Shown piece after piece: positions 34,969 to 48,399 of a DNA stretch of 64,000 nt. The translations under genes and the position numbers were made by a program. The notes under the pieces were generated by a model. That model saw only the letters and a list, made by a program, of their open reading frames with translations. It did no database searches and was not told where the DNA came from. Within the stretch, counting starts at the first letter, position 1. Every line of letters begins with the position of its first letter. Source of the DNA: Nymphaea colorata (Eukaryota; Streptophyta; Magnoliopsida; Nymphaeales; Nymphaeaceae); assembly GCF_008831285.2 (NCBI RefSeq), contig NC_045150.1:184001-248000 (forward strand). Direction: 5' to 3'.

Positions 34969-36740
34969 TGAACCCCAGAAAACGACTCTGTCGGAATCAA
35001 CCGGAAGGTACCGGAAACCGCTGCGCGGCCTAAGAAGCAGGCCTTCTGGTGGTCACCCTCGTGGGAAAAATGTACTTCAGGGATGAGTTTATCGCTTTCC
35101 ACCACATTCAGTCTCTCCCATAAGGCATTTCAGCGGGCATGGAAGACGCATATCTCTCTTTCAGGCATTTTAGCAAACACTTTCGGGGATGCTGTGTTAT
35201 TTATTCTGCTTTCTTTCTTTCACTCTGGCGTTCAAGTTCAATCGGCATAGGAGAAACCCAAAACAAACAACAGATTAAGAAATCCGTGGCCTGTGCTTCC
35301 GTGTCTTCTTCTGCCGTCAGTTGCGTTCCTTTCGCTATCAATTTCATGATCATCTCTTGCGTGGACTCATCGAATTTTCAGCGAATCTCATGAATTTGGG
35401 TTCTGTTAATAGAGGCCTGGTGATACTTCACATTGACGGCGATAATGACAAGAGTGGTGATGGCAGCATGATAAGGCTGCGAAACCATCACATGTGAAAG
35501 ACGGTGAAAACGGATCTTGTTCGCTTGTTAGTTTTCGCTTCCATTTTCATTTTGCTAGAGGAAACTAATTTTGTGATTCTTTAGGTAGTGCTTCGCTATT
35601 TATCAAAATTACTAAATGAAGGTTTTGAGATGAGACGGACGACTTTATTCGCTTAGTGGAGAAGAACAGGAGAGTGAGGGCGATTTGCGTGTTCAAATTG
35701 ATCGATGTAACTAAGATTTACATTAAGATTGTATTATATTGATGGTATATGTGATCCCTGTCATGTCTCACTATATTTTTTTATTGAATTTAAAAGGGAA
35801 AAGTAGTGGCCTTTTTTTAAAAATTGAAATGTACTATTCACAAAAAAATAAAAAAACTCGCTTTAGGCAAAATACTTTATTTTAAAGGTGAGTGAAAGAG
35901 AGTTAAAATCTTGATTGGAGTTATTTATAAAACCAAGTTTTGAGTGTGACACATAAATAAACAAACCAAGTTTTTAAAACTCATTAAAACACATGTTTTT
36001 CGTAAACCAAGCTTCTAGAAAATTGGGTTAGATGAGGGTGTCGTCCAAATGCCCCCACAAATAAGAAAAAATATCACAACTCTTACCCATACACAAACGA
36101 AAAAATTATAAGGAAAATAGATTGTAACTGGATTAGTATTAAATATTCCTACTCTAATGTAACTTATTAATCCAAGATATGTAAACCTAAACCAATAAAC
36201 CACTTCAACACAACCTTCCCGTTTCAAACTTCGTTCATATTTCTCTTTGATCAACGCATGCATAATGTTTTTTAGTGTTTGTTGATTAAAAATCTTGATA
36301 GATTTTGTTTTTAAAGTCACGACATGGTATCTCTTTGTGGTGTTGGTTTCAACCAGGCATCAGTGCAATTCGAGAATTTAGAGGGAAAGAAAGGGAAAGG
36401 TATCCAACTCCCATCAACAGGCAAAATAACCATTTTACACATACATCTAAACATTAGTTTCTGCCTAACCTTTTGAATTTACATCCCAAAGGTCTATAAT
36501 ACCCCTCCATACGAACTAGCAATCTTTTAAAAGTAGTTTGAGGATTTGGGGTCTATGAGAATTAAGGTTTGTGGAAGGGAGTGTTTTTCAATTTTGAAGA
36601 ATATGCAAGGCAGGGTTTTCCCTAGGATTCCTTTACTAAGGTCGAATAATTCACCTGGTTCTAGACCTTTCAATGTCCTTCCTTTATAACAATGCATGAA
36701 GTAGATAGGATATTGCTAGCTATTTATTTGTGAGTTTTTG

Positions 36741-36773
36741 TGTGTTGTGTGTGCGTGTGTGTGTGTGTGTGTG
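36741..36773. repeat. (GT)n microsatellite
   Basis: TGTGTGTGTGCGTGTGTG-type tract followed by a poly(T) run. Confidence 0.9.
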
Positions 36774-38224
36774 TTTTTTTTTTGTGTTATCCATGTCGGT
36801 GAAAGCTAGGGGCTGTTTGGAAAAAGTAAACAGTATATGACTGTTTGATGCATTTATTTGAAAAAGTAGGACAAATTCATGAAAGCATCCAATAAATTTA
36901 ATTAATTTTTTGATTTTAAATATGCTAGACATCAATTTTCTGCAAGATACATGAGCAGAAGAAAGATAAAGATATGGAGGGAAATAGTTGCCGAGAAGCT
37001 AAAACAAGCCGCTTTCGGGTGACCAGCACAGCATCGAAGGCGCCCGCTGTTTTTCTCAACGTTCCAAACGCTTATGAAGATATTTCCTTGATATGAACCT
37101 TCCAAAGGCTCAACTCAAGGAGATACATATAAAATATCTTATTGTTTCGCTATTTTAATTTCGCATGCATTTGACTAAGGAAGGGTGACGGCCATCCTCA
37201 TTTCTCAATGTAACCTCACCCGTAAGTAAGGAACCAGGAGAACTCCCACTTTGGGTCGTCCAAAGGGCTTGCGGACGTCAAGGTAGAAAAGCAACAATAA
37301 TAATTTATTAATAATCTTTATTTTGTATAAAAGCAGAAACATCTTGCAAGGATGCAGCTGGAAAATGCAATCTTTTGTATGTTTGGAAATAATATGTACT
37401 TAAGATGATTTTGCAGTAAAACCATTGTTCGTTTTGGATAAAATAGTCAAAAGATGGGGCCTAATGAGAATTTATATTTTTTTATATTTTATTTGACGGG
37501 GCTGGATTGATCTAGGTCTGAAATTATGTGTCTGATCCGCAATTATGTTATTGTTTCTATATACAAAAAGGAAAAAATATTTAATTTACAATTGTTATTT
37601 TCCTTTTTAGTTGTTGTGCCTTCTCGATTGACAGCTTCATCTTTTATCTCTTGTTGTGTTGTTGATAATCTTTTAGCAACTGCTTGCTTGGCCAACTGTT
37701 GTCTCTTTATTGCTGCCACTATTATCTTCGCCGGATGTTGTTTCCTTATCAATACTACCATTATCGCCTTTACCATTATTACCACTAGTATTGTCTTTAT
37801 TGTCATATCTTGCATTCATTTATATAGCATGCATGTGACAGGTCTGCAAACTCAAGGTATACATTTATTTAATTTTTTTTTTAAGAAAAAACTGGAATGC
37901 ATCCACACCAGTGACAAAAATGTGCAGGCTACTTGTCTTGGTAGCATTAGTTGGCATCTGAGTACGAGCTAGTAGTGGAGCTACTTGTAGGCTGGTGTGG
38001 ACCACGGCCGATAGCAGCCTTTTTGGTGTCGACCACGACCGATTGCAGCCTGTCAAAATTTACATTGAGATTAAGCTGGATCTACTAGGGCTAGTGATTT
38101 AAGTACCCTTTAACAAAAAAACTTCTGTTTTATACTGGTATGCACCGGTACTGTCGAGTCGAATAATTAAGTAACATATCGAGGAGTTGAACCTTAGGTT
38201 TGTTATTTTGCAAAACCGAAAAAA

Positions 38225-38372
38225 ATTATATGTAATAACTTACAAATTTTTTTTATTTTTTGACCCTTTTAAAAATTTTAAAAACATATTTCTGCCCCGT
38301 AAAGATTTTGAAAGATATAATTTGGCCCTCATAAGAAAAAAAATTCCCTAGCTCCTCCCTTATTGTAAGCAT
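38225..38372 (-). repeat. GGAGCTAG...GGGGC dispersed repeat, copy 2
   Basis: On the minus strand it reads AAGGGAGGAGCTAGGGAATT, then GAGGGCCAAATTATATC and ACGGGGCAGAAATATG, parallel to 6908-7130. It is a diverged partial copy. Confidence 0.45.
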
Positions 38373-40021
38373 GTTCCGTGTATGTTCCCAAATTTAGACG
38401 TATTAATTTGTAATTTGCATAAAAAAATGTAAAAGAGTCTTTCATGGCATAAAAAAGGAGCGCTTAAAATTGGAAGGTCTTTAATGGCGCGGAGGAATTG
38501 CTTCAGTGAAAAATGTCTTTAGTGACAGGAAAAGTTGCCTCACAGTTGGTTACTGACATGGATTTCACTTTAGGAGAGGCATGTGCCAATCACCTTAGCA
38601 GGAACCTCCAGCTACATTCTTTTGCTCCTTTCTGATGCACTAGATAGTGTCAGTAATAGACATGCCTTTTAGATGTTGTTTGGCCGTTAAAACATTCTCT
38701 GAGTGTTCTATGAATCTACTCCAAAAATTAGAGAAAATTCATGGAACACTAGAACAAGATGTCCATGAAGTTGCACCAATATTTATGAAGAAGCTTGAAT
38801 GCATGGTTTGTATGGATACTTCTGTAGTTACAATTAGAGAAACATTGTGAATACCACACTTAATCTATTATCTTTATTTCAAGTTAGCATCTATAACGTG
38901 AAGGAATCAAACGAGGGAAACATACTTACAGACTGCATAAGAATAGGTGAATGTTATCACAGATGAAGCACAATTTTGTAAAATGCTAATCAAACTCATC
39001 CAAAACCTTGAGTAGATATATTTTTGAAAGACAATATCAATTTTAAGTGTGACATTAATACGATTTCGAACTTTATAAAATTAGTTTTATTTTACATGCT
39101 ATGGTAGAACATTTCAATAAAATAATTTTTTTCATCAAGCTTGGATTTAACAAATACTTGAGTTCCTAACTTAACTGGTCCTTTTGGGTTTTATGGATTC
39201 TAAGCGCGTGCACAGACACACGCATACTCACATGCACGCATAATAAAAACAAACACAAAGGGACACATACACATTCGTTGATGCACGCACATACACTCCG
39301 TTATTCAACGGTGTGAATGATCCTTTACAGTTGTCAACTTTGCGTATGATTTGCTATATTCCAATTTAATAATGCCAACCATGTCAGCGACACGTTCATT
39401 CTTACATGAAATACATATGCATCCAAACGTGGTCAACAAGGTGCCCTTGGCTTTCGGTAAAAATATTTAATTATTTGATTTTTCGTTCTAGAGAAGTATT
39501 ATGCACGCATCTCGATACGTTCTAGTGAAGAATTCATTGAGAAAATCAATATTATTAAATAATTTCCATAAGCAAAATATTTTTTTCTTTCCAATATATT
39601 AAAAAAAAATTCAACGCTACTGAATAGTTGTCGAAACGGTAAAAATTTAAAAATTTATTATTAAAAAATCATAAATTATGACTGCATCATCAAACATAAA
39701 CCATAGCTAATACCAATCTAGTAACCGTAAATTTAACAGTTTAATGACTCTCCCCAAGCAAGATTTTTCCACAAGTTACGTAGAGAAGTATATCGAGGAT
39801 AGTCGCAGAAAAAGTCCGCAAGCTGCTTTCAGCAAAACAACAAACCGGCCTGCTGTTTTTTTTAGAACATTCCAAAGGCTCTTCTAGAAGACGCTTCCTA
39901 CATGTTTACTTATATTTTACATCCCGATACGGTGCTTTATCTATTTGTTTATTCTTTAACGATATTCCATTACTTGAGCTATGCATTGACTTCGGGATAA
40001 GCGCGGCAAGTTCATCATCTA

Positions 40022-40059
40022 CGATATATATATCTATATATATATATATATATATATAT
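40022..40059. repeat. (TA)n microsatellite
   Basis: TA dinucleotide run with one CT interruption; a shorter TA run lies at about 40365-40380. Confidence 0.9.
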
Positions 40060-40431
40060 GTCGGCTCTTCCCTTCTTTACTCCACGAAACCACACGCAAG
40101 CATGCACGATAGCTTGCCGTTTTCCGTCCAAAGAGCTCATTGAAGTCAACGAATGCAGGATCCAAACTTTTGTTCGGGTTTGGAGTATAATGTACTCAGA
40201 AATGGATCTTGTCTGATTTGCTTTGCCTGGAAAATTGGCTTCATATTTCTAGTTTCTATTTTATAGGCTAGTTAGAAGTTTCAGTCAATTGCATAACATA
40301 TCATTGTTAATCTTTCCTTTCCTAAAGGCAAAATGCGGTCCAATGTCATTCGAGTATAGTGCTGATATATATATATATATCATGGTCAATTCTTCATATT
40401 TCATTGTAAGCGATTCTTCCACAATGAAATC

Positions 40432-40566
40432 TGATAAGTGAGATTTCGAGTAAGTGTTTACAAAATCTTCTTCTGCCCGATGAAATGATTCATCGATTCA
40501 TCTCATAAGTGAGATTTCGAGTAAGTATTTACATAATCTTCTTCTGCCCGAACAAATGATTCATCC
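40432..40566. repeat. Tandem duplication, unit about 68 bp
   Basis: GATAAGTGAGATTTCGAGTA followed by AATCTTCTTCTGCCCGA and AAATGATTCATC occurs twice in direct succession (from about 40433 and about 40503) with a few substitutions. Confidence 0.88.
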
Positions 40567-40719
40567 AAATGATGAGTCATCCGTTCCATTGAAGTGGACA
40601 CATCTGAGATCACCAAATGTACGTGGAATGGAACTATTAATGCAATTTCATGAAGTTATTTGGTACAACATGAAATGAATAGAACAGTCACATTGAGAGT
40701 TCACGGGGAGGAGAGCGAT

Positions 40720-42231
40720 GGAAGTGGAGCCTCCGTTAGGGCTCCATGAGGATGGCATGCGAATGGCAGAGGATGAGGCATTTCCACCAGATCCGGAAGA
40801 AGTGGAGGGTTGGGGAAGGTGAAGGAGCTGGGCAGAAGTGGTAGATAGATCGAAGAAGGCGTCCATGGAAGGGATCCCTGCAGCAATTGTGGGTTTTGAT
40901 GAAGGTTACCCTCCATCTAGAGGCATGCGATCGAACGAAGATTCCGTTTCAGCATGCTGCGATTGCAGGCTTGTATGGAGGCATGAGTCGACCACGTATG
41001 GATTACAATTTTGTTTTTGGTTCTTTGCAAAAACAATGGTCGATGATTAAAAACCCTAAATTCTCAATCGACTGAAATGGGAGGTTTCTTATTAGAGTCG
41101 ATTCAGAGGAGGAGCTGGAAATTGTATTGAGGAAGCGTGCATGGGGGATTAGGAACACTAACTTGATAGCAAGCAGATGGCAACCTGGTCAGGAACTGAA
41201 GGTAGATCTGAACCAGATGGTACTCATTTGGGTCCAACTACCGGATCTTCTGGCGTTCTTATGGAATGAGAGTGGCACGTGCGTTATGGTGTTCTTCCCA
41301 TTGGAAGATAATTGCACAAAAAACTGGAGTAAACTGGGATTTGCTCGAATTGGGATTGAAGTGACTATAGGTTTTTGCCCAATTCCAGCAATCACGCTGA
41401 GAATGGGGGATGGGAATCTGTTGAAGTTGGATATTGTGTATGAATCTCGTGTGATTTACGGTAGGAAGTGTGGAGCATTAACCCACATGTAAGCAACTTG
41501 TCGTACTAATACTGAGGAGCCTTCCCCTCGGGAAAAGATTCCTAATCCTTGGGAACATGTTAGAATGGTGGAGAGGGCGCATGGTAATGGCCGCAAGAAA
41601 GGAGGCAGGGGGTTAATCCAAGGAAGGTAGGCAGGAGAGGGCACTAATGATGGGGAGGGACATTACTGAGCGACCGAGGGGCGATCATAGTGGTGTCATC
41701 AGGAAGGGGTCAGAGGTCTTTGCTTCAAGGGTGAAGCATAATGGGGGCCCTGAGTTTGCAATGAGCGACACTCCTAAACTCTGATCAAGTTTCAATCCTT
41801 TTGCTGAATCGAAGATTGAAGGATGCATGGTAGAGCGAGAGGTAATGGAGCACAAGGGGAGCAATGGCACAAGTGCTTTGCGGGAAAGGTGGCCATTAGG
41901 AGAGGTAAACAAAGAGTGAGATTCAGAAGATGGATGGACTTTGGTGAAACGGAAAAGGAAAAAAAATGATCAGAGAGGAGACAACGAGGTCTCTCTAGCT
42001 AGCTCCTCTCAAGAGAATGGGGTTATTGGAGTTGGCAGGAAAAGAGAATTCTATGGCCCAGCAGGGAAGCTGGGAAAAAACAGATCCATGAAGATTGTTT
42101 CATGGAAAGTTAGGGGACTAGCGAAGGCAGCTGCTCGCTTGGTTGGGGTGGCATTTTTGGACAGTGTAAGCAGAATGCATAAGGACTTGATTGGACATGA
42201 GCAAAGCTTCCATCATTCTTTTTCTCAATAG
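40720..42231 (+). mobile_element. LINE (L1-like) remnant: ORF1 and start of endonuclease
   Basis: From the ATG at about 40720 the frames give an acidic N-terminus and SWAEVVDRSKK. A DUF4283-type block follows, with GRFLIRVDSEEELEIVLRKR (about 41070-41130), SRWQPGQELKVDLN, WVQLPDLL, GFARIGIEV and IVYESRVIYGRKC (to about 41490). At about 42090 MKIVSWKVRGLAKAA marks the ORF2 apurinic-endonuclease start. The element stops soon afterwards, so RT is missing. The usual WN of the endonuclease is WK here, and the first Cys of the expected ORF1 zinc knuckle is Gly. Stops and frameshifts are frequent. Domain assignment is by motif reading. Confidence 0.78.
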
Positions 42232-42274
42232 AATGCAAGGAAAAATCCATTTATGAGCTGTTGGATGCTTTCAA

Positions 42275-42345
42275 TGGTGGAGCTAGAAATTTCTGGTTGA
42301 GGGGCACCCTAAGTTTAAATTTCAATGTTTAACATGCAGTCATAT
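42275..42345 (+). repeat. GGAGCTAG dispersed repeat, copy 3 (fragment)
   Basis: GGTGGAGCTAGAAATTTCTG followed by GAGGGGCACCCTAAG resembles the start of the 6908-7130 repeat. It sits directly after the truncated LINE. Confidence 0.4.
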
Positions 42346-42349
42346 GTAA

Positions 42350-45300
42350 AAAAGCTAAAATGAATGAAATTTGTATATTGAAATAAAGTAAATTTTGTAC
42401 ACTGGCGTGCGAATGCACACACCAACTACAATGTATCTCCTCCAATAGATGCTTCAACTTTCTCTCTCTCCCTCTGCCTCTCTCTCTCTCTTTCTCTCAT
42501 AGAAGCTAATTACCATGCTCATGCTTTATTTATTTATAGGGAAAAAAAGAAAACCAGGTTGGTGTTTAGCTCATTGGCCATGTTAACCCGCAAGATAGAA
42601 GGCAATGAGCTATCTTAAGTTCCACCTAAATTTGTAAGAATCGGCATAAACAAGTAAGGAAAGCAGCAAAGGTGTGCAACAGCACCAGTAGCTCACATGC
42701 ACATGATCCTCTTGCTTCTTGCAGTACACACAAAACGGGCACCTCAGGGTTTTGTTGGCATGGTAGAACACTATGTATAGACAAGATTGGAGGAGCTGAT
42801 TTAAACAGTTCAAAACAGAGGAAAGATACTCGAGCAACAACAGCAAAGCCCAAGAAGAAACCTTTGTGAAATCCAATATTTCCTTCATCCGCTGGCCAGT
42901 GTTAAAGGGAACGGTCTCAAGACTTAGGAGAATTAGAATCTCATTTACGAAGTATGTATACTTCAGAGAAGCAGTTTTTCTGCCACCACAATCTTCTACA
43001 GTATGCATCCAGATCATGACATTCAATGTTTATTCAGCGAGAACTTCAAAATTTATTTGTTTTCTAACATGGCAATTTACCACGTTCTCCATCTTTATAT
43101 ACATTCATAGACAGTCATGATTAGCAGCATAAACTTAGTTATATGAAGATTAGAGCCCATCCAATGCACCAAAGGCGAAGTTATCTATCTAGATCTCTTT
43201 TCCTTTCAATCCACCACAATCGAAAAGTGTTGCTTTGTTATTAGCAGCATTCTCAAATCAAAACCAGAAATCAAAACCAAAACACCCAAATCAAAATACA
43301 AAACTCGAAATCAGAACCAGAAGCACAAACAAAACCATCAAATTCAAGAAACATCATCATCACATAGTCAACAAAAAATGATTAGGAAGCAGCAAAGCAA
43401 CTCTGGTTAAACCTGCAACCGTGACAAGGGAATCGTCCTCCTTGAACCTTAACTATTCTTGTCATGAATCAATCTATCTGGAACCCTTTGACAAACAGAG
43501 CAAGACGGCTGCACCACCCTGACTGCAACATCCGTCTCCCTGTCATACCTTCCTTGCTTCATTGCACTAGTCGACGAGTGGGACTGCTAACCCTCCTTCT
43601 GATGTCTAGCCCCGCTGCAACATCATTGTACCTAATACTCAATTACACCTTCCTGAGAAGCGACCCACCTCCAGAGCAGTCCATGAGATGATCGTCATCC
43701 ATTGTGCCTGGACGGCCTTCCACTTTGGTGTCGATCTTACGTCCCCACAGTTACCCTTCCTGCTCATCCTCAACATAGTTTCCCCTCCCACGTCTTCAGC
43801 TCATCCTCAAAATGGTTCCCCCTTCCAATAAGGTCGTTTTGGAAGAAAAACTTGGGCCAAGGGACCAGGTTATGCAAAACGATGTTTCAGATGGCTTTTA
43901 GTCAAACATGAGTTTTCTCTAAACCCGGTTTTGTGCCCAAATGAAGGTAAATGGTGTTTCAAAGGGCAGAATCTGAAACATCGTTTAGGATGCCATGAAA
44001 ACGTGCCCCAAATTTTATCTATGAAAGATTCAACTTTCATCTAATCTCATATGTTGTAAACAACTTTTATAACTACAGAAATCAAATTCACATGAAATTG
44101 ACGATATTTAATGTTCTTGTTAAGAAGTATCTATAGAACGTTTGATCTCATCAGACAATAAAAAATTGTGTTGATTTTGTCATGGTCTTGTTTTCAAGTT
44201 CATATCAATCAATTGTTTGTTCAACAACTCTAAATAGAATCAATTTCTCAAAGTCCGCTTGATTTTTTTTATATGAACCTCTAAGCACATGTGATTGTTA
44301 GCTTTGTCAATGTAGTGAAAACTAGTTAATTGTTTTCACCAATGGGCAAGGAATGCCAATTGAAGCTGATGTGCAAAATAATGAATATAAAAAGTAGCTT
44401 TATATTACTTCAAGAAAAAATCTTTAGTCTATTAAACTTTCTTGACATTGCTTGCCCCAACTTAACTGTTGTGAACCTAATCTTAATATATTTAATCTAT
44501 ATCTAACAAACAGTTCATCAATTTTTCTTTAAGCAATATAATAGTACGATCATGATCAACATGGACTAGTTTAAGAAACTTTTCATTGACTTGCCTTTTC
44601 TAATTCACAAATCTTAAAGGATTGGCCATTTATTCTTTATTCTGATGTACCTCAGGATATATTAAGACATGAAAAAAATATTTTTAAGTTCTTACAATTT
44701 TTGTTTCTTGCAATCACAAGCTTTAAGGACATCCTCTGTTCATTGAGAGATGATAACCTGTCATTTTTGAAATAATTTTCTACCACAGTATTTTCTAAAC
44801 TAAACTTTCTACAACTAAGAAACCTTATTCTTTTGAGAGATTTTCTGATCCATGATGCCCTTGAAATTTCACTTTTTGCATTAATAAATATTTGGTTTCA
44901 TTGGCGGTTGCTAAAAGGCAGGGTTTTTTTTTTTGGTACAATTGCCATAATGCTGGTACACTAATATTGTCATAAATACATTGGGATTAATGAATCATTA
45001 AATTAACATACTTTATGTGCCAAATTATAAACACAAGCTATTAACATGCTTGTATTGGAACTTTTCATTTTTTTTAAATTAGTAAATCCTTGAAAAATAA
45101 ATTTATCTTTTCTCTTTAATTGATATAATTCGACTTAAATAGATCACGATGTCAATAAACGGATGTGTCCATGGATATGCTAAGTGCTAACTAATCAAGA
45201 TAATGCTTAAATCAAGTAGGATTAGTCCGCCTTTTTTTTTTTTTACCAAACTTTCTTATTGAAAATTCATGATTGTGAGTTGGTGTATAGATATAAAAAG

Positions 45301-47530
45301 ATGCACTCCTTAAACATCATAATGAATATTCAAATGATGATTTGACAAGAATAAGTACCCCAGGATTTGTAAGTAGTAATGCTTGCTAGATTAAAATTGT
45401 TCAGCTTAATTTGCTTTCCATTTCACTCCCCACTTTCACAACAAGTTCTTATAACTTCTTTATTTCATAAAATACGACTAGGAAAGATTTTTCTTGTGAC
45501 AAACTTATTCATCTCTAAATATTGAAATTCTTAAAAGAAAAGTATTAGAACATGATTTGCAATATATAATCAATACTTTATTTATTGCAACAACATACAA
45601 GCAATGTCTGCTAATATCTTAGCAACAACTTATTTTTTTAACAATATTAAGTAACAAATTATTTTCAATAATGATATATAAGCAAGTAATTTCCACATTA
45701 GTATAATGACAAATTATTTCTTGTGACAAGATATAAGTAGCCAACAATTTTGGTAACAACATATCAATAAGTACTTTGTGTGACAATAAAATATTTCTTG
45801 TAGCAGCAACATAAATTTGCACTACTAATCCCAAAAAGTTTGGTGAATCCATTGTAACATAAAAACTTTTCAAATGTAGTAACACTTTGAAAATTCACTT
45901 AGAAAACACATCATAATTTAGCATTTGTGTTGGTGATTGATGCCATAACATTTTATTTCAATCTTTAATGGTTTTCTTCCATGTGGAACCTAGCCAGATG
46001 ACCTGTAAAAAATTGCAAAGCTTTTAATGCCCAAGTTAATGTACAAGTACGCAAACCAGCCATATTAGATAACACATTTAATGCCTAAACTAGGTTGATA
46101 ATGTATCAATAGCCATTGTCAAGTTATCTACTGAAAATCTTGATTCATGACAATTAGATAATAGAGAACAAAATATCGAAGATTACAACATTTAAGATGA
46201 TTTCCTGCTGTTTTTGAACTGAAATGTTTCTATTTCAAATTAGCAGTTGTTGCCTAGCTAGTATCTATCTACAAGTCTTTCATATCAAGTGGACTACAGT
46301 TCTAATTACTCCTAAAGATTGTTTCAGTAGAAAAGACTAGTCTGCGTATCTTGATTATGCCAAAATCACATTACAATCTTGTTTGTAACATGAAGCCCAA
46401 TTGTAAAATGCTTAATTTTTTTTTATTGAAGGGTGGATTCATCTTTGACATTTTTGAGATCTGTGTTTTTATAGAGATCTATCCTATAAACACCCTTGAT
46501 TTTTTTTTTCCTTTTCCTTCATTTTTTTTTCTTAAATTGCGCACAAGAATTTACAAATGAGGAACATCATATTACTAGTCGCCAAAAGGTACAGGTCAGG
46601 CCCAAGGGCAACTACCTAAGGGTTGCTTTCCTTTGGACCCAATGTGACTTCACCTAATTTGAAGGTACAACCACTGGGCTCACATACCAAAACAGAATGA
46701 CTACTTGCTTTTTGTCCATTCAAGTCGATGTTTGGGATATGAATAATCAAAATGCCCTTAAATGAGAAGGTTAGAAAACAAAAAGAAGACCATTCTATAC
46801 GGTAGCATTTGGCAGCACCAGAACTAAAATTCTGGGATTTTGATCCCAACAAAATTAGCTGAAATCGGGTGTGTTTGGTTAATAAAGATTTTAATCCCAA
46901 GGTATTCATCCTAGTGTTTGTTGAAATCATGGAAAAAACTGTTGAACGTTGGTATTCTATATGTTTGCTGTTGAGATTCATGCATAAACAAAAATTGATT
47001 ATGGTCTTGGGCTGAAGCATTTCCATGCTCAGTATAGAGTTACATAATGCATATATGTACACCAACATGATGAGACATAAACCGGCACCCAAGTTTCAAA
47101 ACATAATAGAAACAAAAAATGAATAAATCACACTACTGCAATAGACTAAAGCCTCAAACCCTCACATAATGGATGTGTTAGAAAGAGGCATGATCCAAAC
47201 AGAACCCTCAAACTCTCACATCATAGGCTTCACCAAAAGGAAAAGACATGGAAACATTGAAAAATAGCCTTAAAGAGGCATAAAAAAATGGTGAACGAAG
47301 AAGACCCAGAGTGGGCGAACCTGTGATAGTTGTTCAGCAGTGTTTGAATAGGAACTGCTTGTTGTAGCAGATGATGTGTAATCACCCCAAAATTTTCAAA
47401 GATTCTATATTTAGCCTCTCTCAAGCACTTCGTGCTAACTTTACAACAACCTTCAAGGATTTTAAGCTTCAAACACTTCAATTTCTCTTAATTATGGTCA
47501 ATTTCTTCTTTTATTTGATTATCAACAATA
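42350..47530. other. AT-rich intergenic DNA, no gene recognised
   Basis: It includes a CT-rich tract at 42459-42499 and an A/C-rich low-complexity patch at 43250-43340. A MITE-like stretch lies around 46803-46930 (GTGTGTTTGGTTAATAAAG) without paired ends. Open frames of up to 158 codons on either strand carry no recognisable domain. Confidence 0.45.
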
Positions 47531-47534
47531 TTTG

Positions 47535-48140
47535 GGACTTATTTGGATCTATTACAGACTCTAGACACAAAGCCCAATCTCAATTTGGACTAATTCTATA
47601 ATTTAAGCTTGGATCCATTTCAAAAAATCATATAGAAGCCTAAAACAAATCCCAAGATCCAAATCTAAATCCAAAGCCCAGCCCTAGATCCAAAACAGGG
47701 CCTTAGATCCAAATCTACATCCGAATACTAGCCTCGGATCCAAAATAGATCCCTAGACTCAAACCACATACAAAATGGATTCATATCTAAATCCAAATTC
47801 TAAAACTGGATCCACAACAAAACCTTAGATCTAGACCTTGATCCAAATCTCAATTCTTGACTCATTTGATCCCAAGTTGTGCCTTCACATCAATTCAGGC
47901 CCCATCCGAACCCAAGATCCAAAGTCTAGATCCATATCCTTATTTTGTTCCAAATTCCTGGTCTAGATCCAAATTAAGATCCAATTCCAAGTTTTTACCT
48001 TAATCCAGATCTAAATCTAAGATTTAGAACCAAATATGAGTTTTAGATCAAAATTGAAATCGAAATTCAAATATATTATTTTTTATTCCTTATAAGCTTT
48101 TGATCTAGATCCAGCCCAAAATCTAAGAGCTAGATCCATT
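47535..48140. repeat. Degenerate AGATCCAAATC-type simple repeat
   Basis: The word GATCCAAATC and variants (TAGATCCAAAAC, GGATCCAAAATAG, GATCTAGATCCAG) recurs at irregular spacing of roughly 10-30 bp for about 600 bp. It is a decayed satellite-like tract with no coding potential. Confidence 0.7.
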
Positions 48141-48399
48141 TTCCCATATTACAAGCCACATATCATTCATAGTCCAAGTATTGAGATGATCATTTTCCAA
48201 ATACTAATAATTTTTAGTTCAAGATACCCAAAACAACCTTGATTTTCTAAAAATGTCACTGAATGCCCTTGGTTTTCTCCAAATATCCTTTTGTTTCAAA
48301 AAATAAACTTTTTTCTTCAAAAAATACCAAAATACCCTTTGTGGGGCCCAAAGCCAACGTGATAGGCTGACCAAGTATGGTCTGGACAATCCAAGCCCG

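Larger units (their letters stand above)
34969..40420. other. F-box gene 5' flank and AT-rich intergenic DNA
   Basis: 34969-35140 should hold the F-box leader and promoter; no clear TATA box was found. Beyond it are AT-rich sequence, a (GT)n tract at 36741-36773, a phrase-repeat region at 35920-36050 like 27130-27360, CA-rich text at 39209-39300 and TA tracts at 40022-40059 and 40365-40380. The open frame at 37526-37972 has biased Ile/Thr/Cys composition and no motif, so it is not called a gene. Confidence 0.45.

Noticed and set aside
37526-37972. 148-codon open frame with hydrophobic, Cys-rich translation
   Set aside because: Composition comes from a biased (ATTACC/TATTGTC)-like sequence; there is no recognisable domain and no convincing gene context. 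The opposite strand is equally low-complexity.
39209-39300. Possible CRISPR-like or spaced repeat (ACACACGCATACTCACATGC)
   Set aside because: It is an irregular CA-rich low-complexity stretch without regular unit or spacer length; plant nuclear DNA would not carry CRISPR.
46616-47092. 158-codon minus-strand open frame
   Set aside because: No domain; part of it overlaps a MITE-like stretch (46803-46930), and flanks are AT-rich.
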